A stretch of 64,000 bases of DNA, from positions 62,001-126,000 of the forward strand of contig QRDG01001342.1 of NCBI GenBank assembly GCA_012064385.1, read 5' to 3'. This document shows, piece by piece, positions 33,559 to 45,500 of this stretch. Under the pieces are notes generated by a model, which saw only the letters and a list, made by a program, of their open reading frames with translations, made no database searches and was not told the DNA's origin. Each line of letters begins with the position of its first letter. Position 1 is the stretch's first letter. A program made the position numbers and the translations under genes. The stretch is from Puccinellia tenuiflora (Eukaryota > Streptophyta > Magnoliopsida > Poales > Poaceae).

Positions 33559-35396
33559 GGCTGTGGCGGTTCTTGCTGCGGCTGACTCGGATGGGCCGAA
33601 TCTTCTGGTGCCGCAGTCTTCTCTGTTTCGGGGGCCGACGTGCTGGCCCCGAGATTCTTGGATATGTCGGTCGCCACCGACTCGGCGTCTCCGGTCCCGG
33701 ATCCCGGAGCCGTTGGAGGCACTATCGGGCTGGTCCGTGGCGGACTCGGCAGTCTTGTGTCGTCCGGCCGAGGCGGCGTCGGAGTCCTGAGAGGAACCGA
33801 GTCAGTGGGCTCGGTGGGAATCTCCAGAGGAGCGGAGCTGTAAGGCAAAACAGCAAAGTATATTGTCAGAGGGAGAAAAATAAATGCAGTTAAGCATATA
33901 AGGTTATGTCGGCGAAAGGGGAATCTCACCCCTTAGTGACGGGGCACTCGCGGCGCTTAGCCGCAGTCTTCACCCGCTGCTTCTTCTTCGCGGGAGCGCC
34001 GGATGTTCCGCACCGGCAGACGCAGCTGCTGGGCGTTTCCGAACTGCGCCCTTGGGTCCCGTGGCGAGGGGCTCCACATCGAGCACCTGGTCGTCCGCGT
34101 CAGCTGGGGGCGAGCACACCGGGTAAGCAAACGAAACCGGGAGAGGATCTTCTACCTCTAGAATCCGACAGTCGTCATCATCATCATCCGACCAATCTCG
34201 GACGCGAGCCTTACCAGTGACAGGAACCGAGCCGACATCAGGGATCGGCATGTTGTCTTCATTATCCGGGTCCTCCGAGTCAGCTTCGACCCGGTCCGGA
34301 CCCCATTTGGCAGGGGGATTCGGTCCGTCCTCCTTCTTCTGCCGCTCGAATCTCTGTACGATGGAAACAGAGAAAGATGAAGAACAAGTATAAAAAGGGA
34401 ACCGACTTGAGAGTTTATATCGGCAAAAAAGTTACGTCGGTGCAAGTCATTTACCTGGGGCGGAAGGTTGTTCCGGCTGTGAGGTTCTATTCCCCACTCC
34501 CACTCCTCCGTCATCCTTGTCCGGGCTATGGCCTTGACCCGCTGCCGGATCTGGGCCTTGGTCAGCTCGACCGTGCTTATCCGGGTCGGATCAAGAGGGC
34601 CACTCATGTGGCAAATCTTGTGGACTCGGCGCTGAAGGGGTGAGACCCGGCGGCTAATGAATGTTGCCAACAGATCGTCAGCAGTTAATCCTTCTGCTCG
34701 GAGCTGTCCCACTACTTCATGGATCTGGTTGACCTCGGCCTCTTTGTCGGTTGGGTTGTAGCCCCAGTTGAGTTGCGCTGTAGGGGGGCCGATGACGAAA
34801 TTCGGCAAGTTGATCTTGTCTACGTCGGTTGAATTCTTGACGTAGAAAAAGGAGCGCTGCCATTTCCGGCATGACTCCAAGCCGTTGATCCGGGGGAAGA
34901 TCGAGCCGCGCCGAGGTGTGACCGTGGCGGCCCCACACTGGGTCATCATCTTGGGAGCTGTCGGGTCGGCAGGATTCGGAATGACCTGCTTCCGGAATCC
35001 GAAGTACTTGGACCACGCGCGGACGCTGGCCTTGAGACCGAGATAGCCCTCGGTGAAGGAGACGAAGGAGGATAAGGTGGTGATGGCATTGGCCGGTAAG
35101 TGGTGAGGCTGGAGACCGAAACTGTCGAGGAAGTTTCGGAAGAACACGCTGGCGGGCAATCCGAATCCCCGCTCGAAGTGCGCGACGAAGACGACATGTT
35201 CGCCCTCCTTGAGACTCGGCGTTGTCTCGGTGCCGGGCATTCGGCACTCTACTCCGGGTGGGATCCGTCGCGTCCGGACTAGCCAATCTAGCTCGGCTCT
35301 TCCGACATCGGAACCTTCCCAGGAGGCCCGAGTGGATCCCTCCACTGTAGTTTCTTCGACCGAGTCGATCACTTCGAGGGCGGCGTCGTCCGACAT
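31259..35396 (-). pseudogene. Antisense multi-exon gene of Tat element (aORF, gypsy-type transposon domain)
   Basis: A gene on the opposite strand to gag-pol. Inferred exons: 35396-34455 (314 codons, intact), 34353-33930, 33837-32991, 32830-32674, 32599-32311 and 32238 to about 31259; donors and acceptors are GT/AG (CAG|GTAA at 34455, ACAG|AGA at 34353). Exon 1 carries the plant putative gypsy-type transposon domain (Pfam Transposase_28-like): GFGLPASVFFRNFLDSFGLQ, then FTEGYLGLKASVRAWSKYF. Exon 3 is proline/glutamine-rich with an uninterrupted Q tract of about 30 residues. Exons 4-5 are a heptad-rich coiled coil (KREQEEVLRLKAELEETRSR). Exons 2, 5 and 6 appear frameshifted, so this copy is broken beyond exon 1. 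Such antisense frames are known in Grande and RIRE2-type elements; function is unknown. Confidence 0.75.
33465..33558 (-). repeat. CAG/CAA microsatellite encoding polyglutamine
   Basis: On the plus strand TTGCTG units for about 94 bp, with five pure CTG at the left side and alternating CTGTTG after. On the minus strand it is in frame in the antisense gene and encodes about 31 glutamines, flanked by PQPQ-rich sequence. Alternating CAA/CAG codons, rather than pure CAG, suggest the tract is old or selected as protein. Confidence 0.88.
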
Positions 35397-35415
35397 ACTG
35401 CTGAAAGGTTACCGA

Positions 35416-35900
35416 GATCTGCAAAGAAGGGTTCACCGTCGGTGAGCGATGTGTGCCGTAGTGAAAACAGAGAGAAAAAGAGAGGAAAATATGCGAAGAG
35501 GCGAACAAGTTCTAGATCTAGAAGAGAAGCGAAGAGGAAGGAAAGTAATGCTACGGCGGCTAAGACATCGGCGGCACGCCACGACCACGGCCGTGGGATC
35601 ACCGGCGGCGCGCATTGCGGCGGCGGTGAAGAAGCACAGGGCGAAGAAATAGAGGAAGAAGAAGGACAGAGAGAAGAGGAAGAACTTACCGCTGCGAGGT
35701 GCTTATGCGGCGGCGGCGAGGAATGCAACCGCAGCGTCCTGCGCGTCGTCCGGCGGCGGCTCGTCGGCATGCGTGAATCTGTGCGGCGGCGGCAAGCTCT
35801 GGGCTCTGCGTGCACTGGAGAGCGAGGAGAACGAGGAGGCAAGAGGAGAAGAATGGTGATGCGGAGGGAGGAAAGAGTGCCCCCTCCCTACTATTTATGG
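35416..35900 (-). promoter_or_regulatory. Promoter and spliced leader of the antisense gene
   Basis: On the minus strand a TATA-like CCATAAATAG lies at 35891-35900, followed by a C/T-rich leader with a short upstream open frame from an ATG near 35770. A donor GCG|GTAAGTTC at 35690 and an acceptor TTTGCAG|ATC at 35419 define a leader intron of about 270 bp, ending 22 bases before the ATG at 35396. The upstream frame is not in phase with the main one. The related element at 38692-41077 keeps the same layout (TAAATGAATAG near 39617). Confidence 0.55.
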
Positions 35901-36454
35901 ACGGCGGAGGAGATCGTGGGTGCGGCGATCTGCTGCGCACGATCCCGTAACGGACGGGGAGTTATGGCCCCACGATCTTCTCCACGATCTCCTCTGCGGC
36001 TTAACCGCCGCCCGATCGGCCACACGAGAGGCCACAGAATGCCAACGGTCTAAGGATGGCACACGTGATCGGGCGAGACCCGAGGCGACGCACGGCGGAG
36101 TGGTCAAAACTGCACTCGAGTGCTGTCGTATGCACGGTTCCCGAAGCGACCGGCGTGACGCAAGTGGCGTGCGTGCCAGTGGCACGTCTATCCGTGCACA
36201 GAGACCGAGGCGTCAAGCAGAAATGCTCTGCCACGTGGTGAACCGATGACTCGGAGGAGCTAGGGGGTTTTCCCTGTAAGTCGGAACGATCCGGCATAAG
36301 ATGAGAAATCAAGTTGAGATACATAGTGTTTTCCGACATACGAGTGTCGCCGGCATATGTTATGTCGGAGATCAACTAAGGATGCTGATTTCGGGGTAAA
36401 CCTGCCGTGGCCCTCCATCCGAGGCTGCAGGACCGCGCCAGCTTCGGGGACTAA

Positions 36455-37363
36455 TGTCGGGGGGCAACCCCCGGATATGGGCAAGGCGTCGATATAAGGG
36501 TTGACTCGGTGTTGACCGGGTCACTGAAACCGACATAACTGTACCGGCTTACTCGGAGCTGGCCGGGTCATGATTAACCGACTTATTGTTATGTCGGATC
36601 ATGCGAGTTATATGTCGGATCGTTCTTTGTTCTTCTTGTGTGCAGGGAAGGCGAAACCGAGTTACAGGGAATTCGGCATGCCTGTGCCGGATAAGGAGGC
36701 TTACTCGGGCCATGGTCAAGGCGCAGGTCTTGTCCCTACAATCACGGGTCAGGACGCAGAGCCACTTGCACGATGGGACGAGGCCACTTGACCAGAGTGA
36801 TTGACCTCCATGCCGCTGACCGAAGCGGTACCAGGGAGCAGTGCGTTGGAGGAGACAGATGGGACGTGCCACGGCGCGGTGACGGAAGCGGTCAGAGGAC
36901 CGGGCGTGGCTACAGTCCGGGCTACGCCAGCACTGATGTCAGCCCTACCTTGTGCCCTGGGCTTCCCTTTATAAGGAGCACCAGGGGCTCCTCTTACGGG
37001 GACGCATGCACGCATACTTGCCTCAAGCGTACGCATTTGAGCATTCCTTTCATAGTCAGTAGAGAGCCAGAGAGAGCTTCCGAGACTCGGTTGGAGGCCT
37101 AGATCGTGCTGTTCTTCTATCCAGCTCGAGGAGCAAGCTTGTAACCAGTTGTAATCCACATATAAATCAAGTAGCAGGCAGGAGTAGGGGTGTTATCTCC
37201 TCACGAGAGCCCCGAACCTGGGTAAATTGTGTGTGTGTGTGTGTGTGAGTTGTGTTCTTTGTGTGCGTGTTCGTGTGCGCAAGCCCTCCCCGGGTGCCTC
37301 CAGCGTCCATCGGCCCCACACATCAAGCCATCCTATGGCATCTGCCGTGACACCACCACGACA
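36455..37363 (+). repeat. 3' LTR of Tat element A
   Basis: 909 bp from TGTCGGGGGGCAACCCCC to CCACCACGACA, preceded by the purine-rich CAGCTTCGGGGACTAA. It contains a GT microsatellite near 37228. It is much closer in sequence to the LTR at 40171-41077 than to the supposed partner at 22950. It is followed by GTACG. Confidence 0.88.
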
Positions 37364-38098
37364 GTACGCGCATCTGACTTCGTGTCCTTCGTGTGTGCTC
37401 GCCTCCACGCAGCCGCCCGTTTCATGCATGACCAGTCGTAGCTTGCTCGCGCCGCCGCCTACGTCGCATCAAAGCAAATTACGCGTGTTTAGTTCCCACC
37501 TCGCTAGTTCATAGAGTGTACGACCAGTTTATAAGCCCCGAATGTGGCACCCCTACCAGTGGATCAACAAATATTGGTGTCCTATATCCTAAATATAGGA
37601 CACTAATATCTGGTTAATCCTCTTTTTCAACTTTTTAAAAGAATTGAAAATCATTTCATTTTTTAGCCTTGATATCTCACGGCCTTCTTTTCGAGCTCTG
37701 ATTAATCCTCCTTTCAACTATAAAAAATAGAAAATCATGTCCTTGGTAAATCTAAATCTATGAGCACACCTAAGTGAGCACACGAGTCTATGACCCACCT
37801 ATCAGAATCAATCCAACGTTACGACCGTTTAATCAACCATGTCGTGTGTTGGCTATTTGGCCGTCAGAAACATCACACAGTAGCTATTTCTTCGAACGAT
37901 GTCGCAGTTTTTACCATTCCGATGAAAGTGTCGCACAGGAGTTATTTGCCACACACTGAATATTCTAAATTTCCCATTTCTTTTCCCTTCTTTCAACCTT
38001 TATTCATACAATTTCAAGCTTACAAACTCCAACTACATCCAGCCAGTGCGATTACCATACAATTTCTCCCAAATTCCTCCTACAAATTACTCTCAAGT
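37364..38098. other. Non-Tat DNA between LTR and GRF gene
   Basis: About 735 bp with no supported gene. AT-rich from 37560 onwards. A repeated phrase about ATATAGGACACTAATAT near 37570-37605 is a small local palindrome. It may be genuine flanking DNA, or sequence joined to the next contig at the N. Confidence 0.4.
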
Positions 38099-38637
38099 TC
38101 ATGCCATTCCATACAATTTTAACATTACACCCACTACGACTAACATACCCCCTACAAATGCCCAAATGCAAATGGGAATTTGTGCTTGATATTCGAGCTT
38201 CCTAATCTTCTGGTTCAATCTCCTTAGCTCGTCAGCAACCTCTGTATCAATGCGTGCTCCGCCCTCCGTTCTCTTCTTCGGAGCTCGCGTTGCGGCCGCT
38301 ATCATCTGTGGCAGCCATTCTTGGTGCTCAACTAGCAGCTGATTCATCAGCGTCTGGACCAAAACATCTTCCCAAAGGAAGAAACATTTTAACTGCAAAA
38401 TCGCCAAACAGATCAAATGATTGCTTAAGGATACCGATCCATGAAAATTGTGAAATTGCCCCAATTCTTACCCCAATCGCGCTGGTGCACACGTAGAACG
38501 GACGATTCCTGTTCCTCGGTGTCTGCGATATCCTCCGAGCAACGTCCATCTAGTACCCGCGGACAGACGAAGATCGACATATCCGTGCGCGCCGGGATCT
38601 CCATCTGCGAGGGAGTGCGGGAGCTAGAAGAAGACAT
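38099..38637 (-). pseudogene. GRF-type zinc-finger protein with C-terminal membrane segment, frameshifted
   Basis: Two exons: 38637-38472 and 38392-38099, with intron donor GGG|GTAAG and acceptor TTTTGCAG. Exon 1 begins MSSSSSRTPSQ and has a first zinc-ligand area (FVCPR), then shifts frame before TPRNRNRPFYVC. Exon 2 starts with KCFFLWEDVLVQTL, completing the C-x..F-W-E pattern of GRF zinc fingers. It continues through a charged coiled coil (DELRRLNQKIRKLEYQ) to a hydrophobic tail, CIWAFVGGMLVVVGVMLKL, that should span a membrane. Such small GRF proteins are abundant in grass genomes and often repeat-associated; their role is not known to me. The frameshift in exon 1 makes this copy non-functional unless the base is an assembly error. 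Confidence 0.6.
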
Positions 38638-38690
38638 GGAGCTCGATTCGCGAAGGCGCGGAGCCAAGAAGGGGAACTCACCGCATTCGT

Positions 38691-38691
38691 N
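38691..38691. other. Single N: assembly junction
   Basis: The only ambiguous base in the window. It sits exactly where GRF-gene upstream sequence stops and sequence homologous to 35017 onward begins, so it probably marks a contig join of unknown true length. Confidence 0.85.
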
Positions 38692-39071
38692 GCGCGGACG
38701 CTGGCCTTGAGACCGAGATAGCCCTCGGTGAAGGAGACGAAGGAGGCTAAGGTGGTGATGGCATTGGCCGGCAAGTGGTGAGGCTGAAGACCGAAACTGT
38801 CGAGGAAGTTTCGGAAGAACACGCTGGCGGGCAGTCCGAATCCCCGCTCAAAGTGCGCGACGAAGACGACATGTTCGCCCTCCTTGAGACTCGGCGTTGT
38901 CTCGGTGCCGGGTACTCGGCACTCTACTCCGGGCGGAATCCGTCGAGTCCGGACTAGCCAATCTAACTCGGCTCTTCCGACATCGGAACCTTCCCAGGAG
39001 GCCCGAGTGGATCCCTCCACTGTGGTCTCTTCAACCGAGTCGATCACCTCGAGGGCGGCGCTGTCCGACAT
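38692..39071 (-). pseudogene. Antisense-gene fragment of Tat element B
   Basis: The first about 126 codons of the antisense gene, from an ATG at 39071, cut by the N after GYLGLKASVR. Only about three residues differ from the copy at 35396 in the shared part, while the flanking non-coding DNA differs more, including indels. This hints at constraint on the protein or recent common origin. Confidence 0.75.
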
Positions 39072-40170
39072 ACTGGTGAAAGGTTACCGAGATCTGCAAC
39101 GAAAGGTTCACCGTCGGTAAGCGATGTGTGCCGTAGTGAAAATAGAAAGAAAAAGGAAGGAAAATACGCGAAGAGGCGAACAAGCGCTAGATCCAGAGGA
39201 GAAGCAAAGGAGAGGAAAAGAAAGGCTAAGGCGGCTAACCCGCCGGCGGCCCACCGCAACCGCGGCTGTGAGGGCACCGGCGGCGAGCGATGCGTCGCCG
39301 CGGTGAAGAACAAGGGCAAGAACAAGAACAAGAACAAGTGAAGAAAAAGGGGATGCCCGTAGATGCCGGGCGCCAATGCGCAAAAGGGGAAGAGGAGAAG
39401 AACTTACCTCTGCGATGTGCTTGTGCGGCGGCGGCGAGGAATGCAACCGCAGCGTCCGGCGCGTCGTCCGGCGGCGGCTCGTCGGCGTGCGTGAATTCGT
39501 GCGGCGGCGGCAAGCTCCGGGCTCTGCGTGCACTGGAGAGCGAGGAGAACGAGGAGGCGAGGGAGAAGATGAGTGAATGCGGGGAGGGGGAAAAGATTTG
39601 CCCCGCTCCCCCTATTCATTTACGGCGGAGGAGATCGTGGGTGCGCGATCCGCTGCGCACGATCTCGTAACGGACGGGGAGTTACGTCCCCACGATCTGT
39701 GGCACGATTTCCCTTTCGGCTTAACTGCCGCACGATCTGCCCACGATGGGCCACAGGAGGCCAACGGTCCAAGGGCGGTATACGCGATCGGGCGAGACCC
39801 GAGGAGACGCACGCACGGTCAAGGGTTGCACTCAAGTGCCTACCTGGGCACAGTGGCCAAGACGACTGATGTCACACAGGTGGCACGCATGCCTGTGGCA
39901 CGTCCATCCGTGCACAAAGACCGAGGCGCCAGGCAGAGATGCTCTGCCACGTAGGGAACCGACGACTCGGAGGGTCATGGGGTTTTCATCCCGTAAGTCG
40001 GAATGATCCGACGCAATATGAAATATCAAGTTGGGATACCTAGTGTTTTCCGACATACGAATGTCGCCGGCATATGTTATGTCGGAGGTCAGCTAAGGAT
40101 GCTGATTTCGGGATAACCTGCCGTGGCCCTCCATCCGAGGCTGCAGGACCGCGCCAGCTTCGGGGACTAA

Positions 40171-41077
40171 TGTCGGGGGGCAACCCCCGGCTATGGGCAA
40201 GGCGTCGATATAAGGGTTGACTCGGTGTTGACCGGGTCGCTGAAACCGACATAACTGTACCGGCTTACTCGGAGCTGGCCGGGTCATGATTAACCGACAT
40301 ATTGTTATGTCGGATCATGCGAGTTATATGTCGGATCGTTCTTTGTTCTTCTTGTGTGCAGGGAAGGCGAAACCGAGTTACATGGAATTCGGCATGCCTG
40401 TGCCGGATAAGGAGGCTTACTCGGGCCATGGTCAAGGCGCAGGTCTTGTCCCTACAATCACGGGTCAGGGCGCAGAACCACTTGCATGATGGGACGAGGC
40501 CACTTGACCAGAGTGATTGACCTCCATGCCGCTGACCGAAGCGGTACCAGGGAGCAGTGCGTTGGAGGAGACAGATGGGACGTGCCACGGCGCGGTGACG
40601 GAAGCGGTCAGAGGACGGGCGTGGCTACAGTCCGGACTACGCCAGCACTGATGTCAGCCCTAACTTGTGCCCTGGGCTTCCCTTTATAAGGAGCACCAGG
40701 GGCTCCTCTTACGGGGACGCATGCGCGCATACTTGCCTTGAGCATACGCATTAGAGCACTTCTTTCATAGTCAGTAGAGAGCTAGAGAGAGCTTTCGAGA
40801 CTCGGTTGGACGCCTAGATCGTGCTATTCTTCTATCCAGCTCAAGGAGCAAGATTGTAAATCACTGGTAGATCATATATACAGATCGGATAGGCAGGAGT
40901 AGGGGTGTTATCTCCTCACGAGAGCCCCGAACCTGGGTAAAACCGTGTGTGTGTGTGTGTGAGTTGTGTTCTTCGTGTGCGTGTTCGTGTGCGCAAGCCC
41001 TCCCCGGGTGCCTCCAGCGTCCATCGGCCCCACACTTCAAGCCATCCTATGGCATCTGCCGTGACACCACCACGACA
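40171..41077 (+). repeat. LTR of Tat element B
   Basis: 907 bp, TGTCGGGGGGCAACCCCC to CCACCACGACA. Nearly co-linear with 36455-37363, sharing the same central part (CATAGTCAGTAGAGAG, AGATCGTGCT) that the LTR at 22950 lacks. Confidence 0.88.
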
Positions 41078-42592
41078 ATAGGTCAGTCAAATAAAGGGTA
41101 AAACTCGAGGTTCTATGTCAATGAAACACTGTAGTGGTGATTATATAATACATAGAACTAATACCAAATTAAGTACGGTAGCAAGCTAGATTATCAGTGC
41201 GCATATAGTACTACGTAAGTGTGCTGTGTGCATCATGTAAAAGAGTTTTTTTAGCCGTCAGTTCATCACCATGCATGTCGTCTTGGTTTTCTCAACATCA
41301 AGTCCACTTGTTCAAAAACAATTTGCGACGAAATCCACTTGTTCAATCTGCTATATATGCTTGGCTTGTCCCACCACGCACATAGCTGCCTGTTAAACTA
41401 TTGCTCTCTCAAATAATAAAGGGTTAAACTGGTGGTTCTCAATCGACTATAGGAGTAGAACTAACACCAAATTAAGTATTCATAGCAAGCTAGAATACTA
41501 GTAGTATATTACTTTGGGCCTCTCTCGAACAACGATTCTAAAATACAAGAATACAAAGAAAAAACAAAAGATTAAAATGTCATGATATCCGATATCCGAA
41601 TAGAAAAGAAAAAACAAGAACTTGCAGACATGATTCTCATTTTCCCCCGATAAAGAGCATTTTATTACTCGTAAGATCTAGCGGATAAAAGGTACCTTAC
41701 GGCCCTAAATATTTCCACGATGAACCATCCAAAAATGTCATTGCAAAAGTTCGTGTATTTTGGAATACTGTAGAAATCTTAATCATATATTTTTTATCCC
41801 ATCTTTTTTTTGTGAGCCAAAGAGCCCCTAAATATGTCCATGGTGCAGAGGTGCAACCCGCATAAATTTTGATAGTATCGGGTTTTAATCCAGCGGGCCT
41901 TCTCATATATAAAGTGAATTCTATGGATTTACTTCCCGCCATAATTACTATTAAAATCCTTCAATCCAAAGATAATTGCAATTTATCTACCAACGCAAGA
42001 CTGGATATTTGCAATTTAGTTTTATGTTTAAGAGTATGCAATTTAACTTCCCCCTCGATCTTTCTTCTAGGTAGCCCGACAATATATGAAGCTAGGACAT
42101 GAAGTGCATCTTTTCACATTTATTCGACAAAAGAAACTTCTATTTGGAAGATCATGCTCATCTCGAAATGTCACCGTTCACTCGTTTATGCCTTTAGGGA
42201 CGTTGATTAGTAGATTTAGAGATAATGAAATAAAATTAATTGTAGGTGAAGTATTAGAGGATGCCTGTGCAGAGAGCAAGGAAATATTTTTATTTGCAGG
42301 ATTCCTAAAACACGGAATAGGAAACAAAAAAGAATACAATGTCATGTCCACTTGCTTCGTACAGAATTTTTTTTCCAGCAAAGAATGTCCGACTACACCG
42401 TAAAAACAAAGAAATATTTCCAAAAGGTTTACACAGATTACTTCCTATTAAATATAGTTCAAGAGAATCTTTAGGGAAATATCCTGTGGAATTCAAGTAT
42501 ACTGCTCCGTAATAAAAAAAACCACATAGAAAAATCTCTAAGGACTTCAGTCCTCCAAATGCCCAAGGAAAATCGGGTCTCTCTGATACAAA
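41078..42592. other. AT-rich low-copy-looking DNA, no identified gene
   Basis: Holds a diverged pair of about 100-bp repeats (41083-41190 and 41405-41505, sharing AACACCAAATTAAGTA-like and AGCAAGCTAGA words). Open stretches at 41942-41697 (minus) and 42086-42403 (plus) have no family I recognise. I considered organelle DNA but could not match any plastid or mitochondrial gene. Confidence 0.4.
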
Positions 42593-45500
42593 GGATTCAC
42601 GTAGCAATTTAGATTAGGATCAAATCAAAAAGGAAATTTTAGTTGTATCATAAGGATCAGTTGTCAGATGTTGTTCATTTCTTTGAGTGTGTTAGTTGGT
42701 GAAATGTAAAATTAATCGTATTACATGCTTCAACAATAGCCATTCTTTTAAGATAACCATTGTTTTCTTTGGGTATTAATTGGTGCAATTGATCATGGGG
42801 GATAATAAGATTTACAGTGTCGGTCGATCGATATATTGCAGAAATGTGCTGGTAAAAAGAAGCTTTTTTTGGCTGAATATCGTCCACTAAAGGAGAAAAA
42901 AAATCGTGTGTAGCCTATTGAGTCTTGACCTCTTGCTGCCATCGCTCTCACCTGCATTTCTAAGGTGGTTGCGTCACTTCCATGGTTTCACCTCTTTTCA
43001 CCAGGATTTTTCCAGAGAATAGCAAAGTCACCTTAACGTAACAGTGGTTGAATCAGGAGCGTACCACATAAACATGAGTTGTTCTCTAAGTAGTAAAAGC
43101 ATATGTAATTAGTATTTACCTCTTATGATAACAGGTTAAGTACAGGAGCATCCATGAACCTGTTGAATTGTTGTCATGTGATTGGACATGAAGCGCACAA
43201 ATAATTGGATTATCTGATTGATAAACTACTCTTACCAGGAGTAGTTAATTAATTTTCTCTAAACAAGCACATGACACGAGCATTTTTCTTGATTGGACAG
43301 CAGGGAGAACCTTTTGTCTAAGGTGGTTGCGTCACTTTCATGGTTTCACCTCTTTTCACCAAGATTTTTTCCAGAGAATAGCAAGTCACCTTAACGTAGT
43401 AAAATTCCTTATGCTAGCGAATTAAGTACACACAAGCGTAGTTGCACCCGTCGATTCGACATGAAGCGCATAGCAAGATTATCTCGTGGATAAACTACTG
43501 CTACTCTTACCAGGAGTAGTTAATTAATTTTCCTAAACAAGCACATGGGAAGAGCATTTTCCCCTGGGCCTTGATTGGACAGGCAGGGGAGATTTTTTTT
43601 TTTGAACCTTTTTGTCTTGTGCAGCTAGCCCCCACTAAAACATTTCGACAAGCGTACGTGGCCAAGATTCCTCAAAAAGGTTCGGATTCACGTAGAAATT
43701 TAGATTAGGATCAAATCAAAAAGGAAATTTTAGTTGTATTATAAGGATCAGTTGTCAGATGTTGTTCATTTCTTTGAGTGTGTTATATGATGAAATTTAA
43801 AATTAATCGTATTACATGCTTCAACAATAACCATTCTTTTAAGATAACCATTGTTTTCTTTGGGTATTAATTGGTGCAATTGATCGTGGGGGACAATAAG
43901 ATTTAAAGTGTCGGTCAGAAATGTGCCGGTAAAAGGGAGCTTTTTTTGGCTGAATATCGTCCACTAAAGGAAAAAAAGAATCGTGTGTAGCCTATTGAGT
44001 CTTGACCTCTTGCTGCCATCGCTCTCACCTGCATTTCTAAGGTGGTTGCGTCACTTTCATGGTTTCACCTCTTTTCACCAAGATTTTTCCAGAGAATAGC
44101 AAAGTCACCTTAACGTAACAGTGGTTGAATCAGGAGCGTACGACATAAACATGAGTTGTTCTCTAAGTAGTAAAAGCATATGTAATTAGTATTTACCTCT
44201 TATGATAACAGGTTAAGTACAGGAGCATCCATGAACCTGTTGAATTGTTGTCATGTGATTGGACATGAAGCGCACAAATAATTGGATTATCTGATTGATA
44301 AACTACTCTTACCAGGAGTAGTTAATTAATTTTCTCTAAACAAGCACATGACACGAGCATTTTTCTTGATTGGACAGCAGGGAGAACCTTTTGTCTAAGG
44401 TGGTTGCGTCACTTTCATGGTTTCACCTCTTTTCACCAAGATTTTTTCCGTAGTAAAATTCCTTATGCTAGCGAATTAAGTACAGACCAGCGTAGTTGCA
44501 CCCGTCGATTCGACATGAAGCGCATAGCAAGATTATCTCGTGGATAAACTACTGCTACTCTTACCAGGAGTAGTTAATTAATTTTCATAAACAAGCACAT
44601 GGCAAGAGCATTTTCCCTGGGCCTTGATTGGATAGGCAGGGGAGATTTTTTTTGAACCTTTTTGTCTTGTGCAGCTAGCCCCCACTAAAGCATTTCGACA
44701 AGCGTACGTGGCCAAGATTCCTCAAAAAGGTTCGTATTCACGTAGAAATTTAGATTAGGATCAAATCAAAAAGGAAATTTTAGTTGTATTATAAGGATCA
44801 GTTGTCAGATGTTGTTCATTTCTTTGAGTGTGTTAGTTGATGAAATTTAAAATTAATCGTATTACATGCTTCAACAATAACCATTCTTTTAAGATAACCA
44901 TTGTTTTCTTTGGGTATTAATTGGTGCAATTGATCGTGGGGGACAATAAGATTTAAAGTGTCGGTCAGAAATGTGCCGGTAAAAGGGAGCTTTTTTTGGC
45001 TGAATATCGTCCACTAAAGGAAAAAAAGAATCGTGTGTAGCCTATTGAGTCTTGACCTCTTGCTGCCATCGCTCTCACCTGCATTTCTAAGGTGGTTGCG
45101 TCACTTTCATGGTTTCACCTCTTTTCACCAAGATTTTTCCAGAGAAAAGCAAAGTCACCTCAACGTAACAGTGGTTGAATCAGGAGCGTACCACATAAAC
45201 ATGAGTTGTTCTCTAAGTAGTAAAAGCATATGTAATTAGTATTTACCTCTTATGATAACAGATTAAGTACAGGAGCATCCATGAACCTGTTGAATTGTTG
45301 TCATGTGATTGGACATGAAGCGCACAAATAATTGGATTATCTGATTGATAAACTACTCCTACCAGGAGTAGTTAATTAATTATCTCTAAACAAGCACATG
45401 ACAAGAGCATTTTTTTTGATTGGACAGCAGGGAGAACCTTTTGTCTAAGGTGGTTGCGTCACTTTCATGGTTTCACCTCTTTTCACCAAGATTTTTCCAG

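Larger units (their letters stand above)
22950..37363 (+). mobile_element. Tat-lineage Ty3/gypsy retrotransposon (element A)
   Basis: A 14.4-kb element: 5' LTR 22950-23901, primer site, gag, broken pol in the order protease, RT, RNase H, second RNase H, integrase, then tandem repeats, an antisense gene, a polypurine-type tract and a 3' LTR 36455-37363. A second, archaeal-type RNase H after a degenerate first one, and an extra antisense gene between pol and the 3' LTR, are hallmarks of the Tat/Retand group (RIRE2- and Grande-like in grasses). The two LTRs are clearly divergent, especially over 23480-23700, and the flanking 5-mers GAAAT and GTACG do not match, so this is probably a recombinant or an assembly join rather than one simple insertion. 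Confidence 0.85.
38692..41077 (+). mobile_element. Tat element B, 3' part only
   Basis: Homologous to 35017-37363 of element A with the same order: start of the antisense gene, its leader and promoter region, the 3' non-coding part, the CAGCTTCGGGGACTAA tract and a complete LTR. Everything 5' (gag, pol, most of the antisense gene) is missing at the N. The right flank begins ATAGG. Confidence 0.85.

Noticed and set aside
33160..33890. Plus-strand open frames rich in Cys, Leu or Ala across the CTG tract
   Set aside because: Artefacts of reading the microsatellite in other frames; the minus-strand glutamine frame fits the spliced antisense gene.
41690..42610. Possible plastid or mitochondrial insertion
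   Set aside because: AT-rich open stretches looked organellar, but none matched an organelle protein I could recall, so no claim is made.
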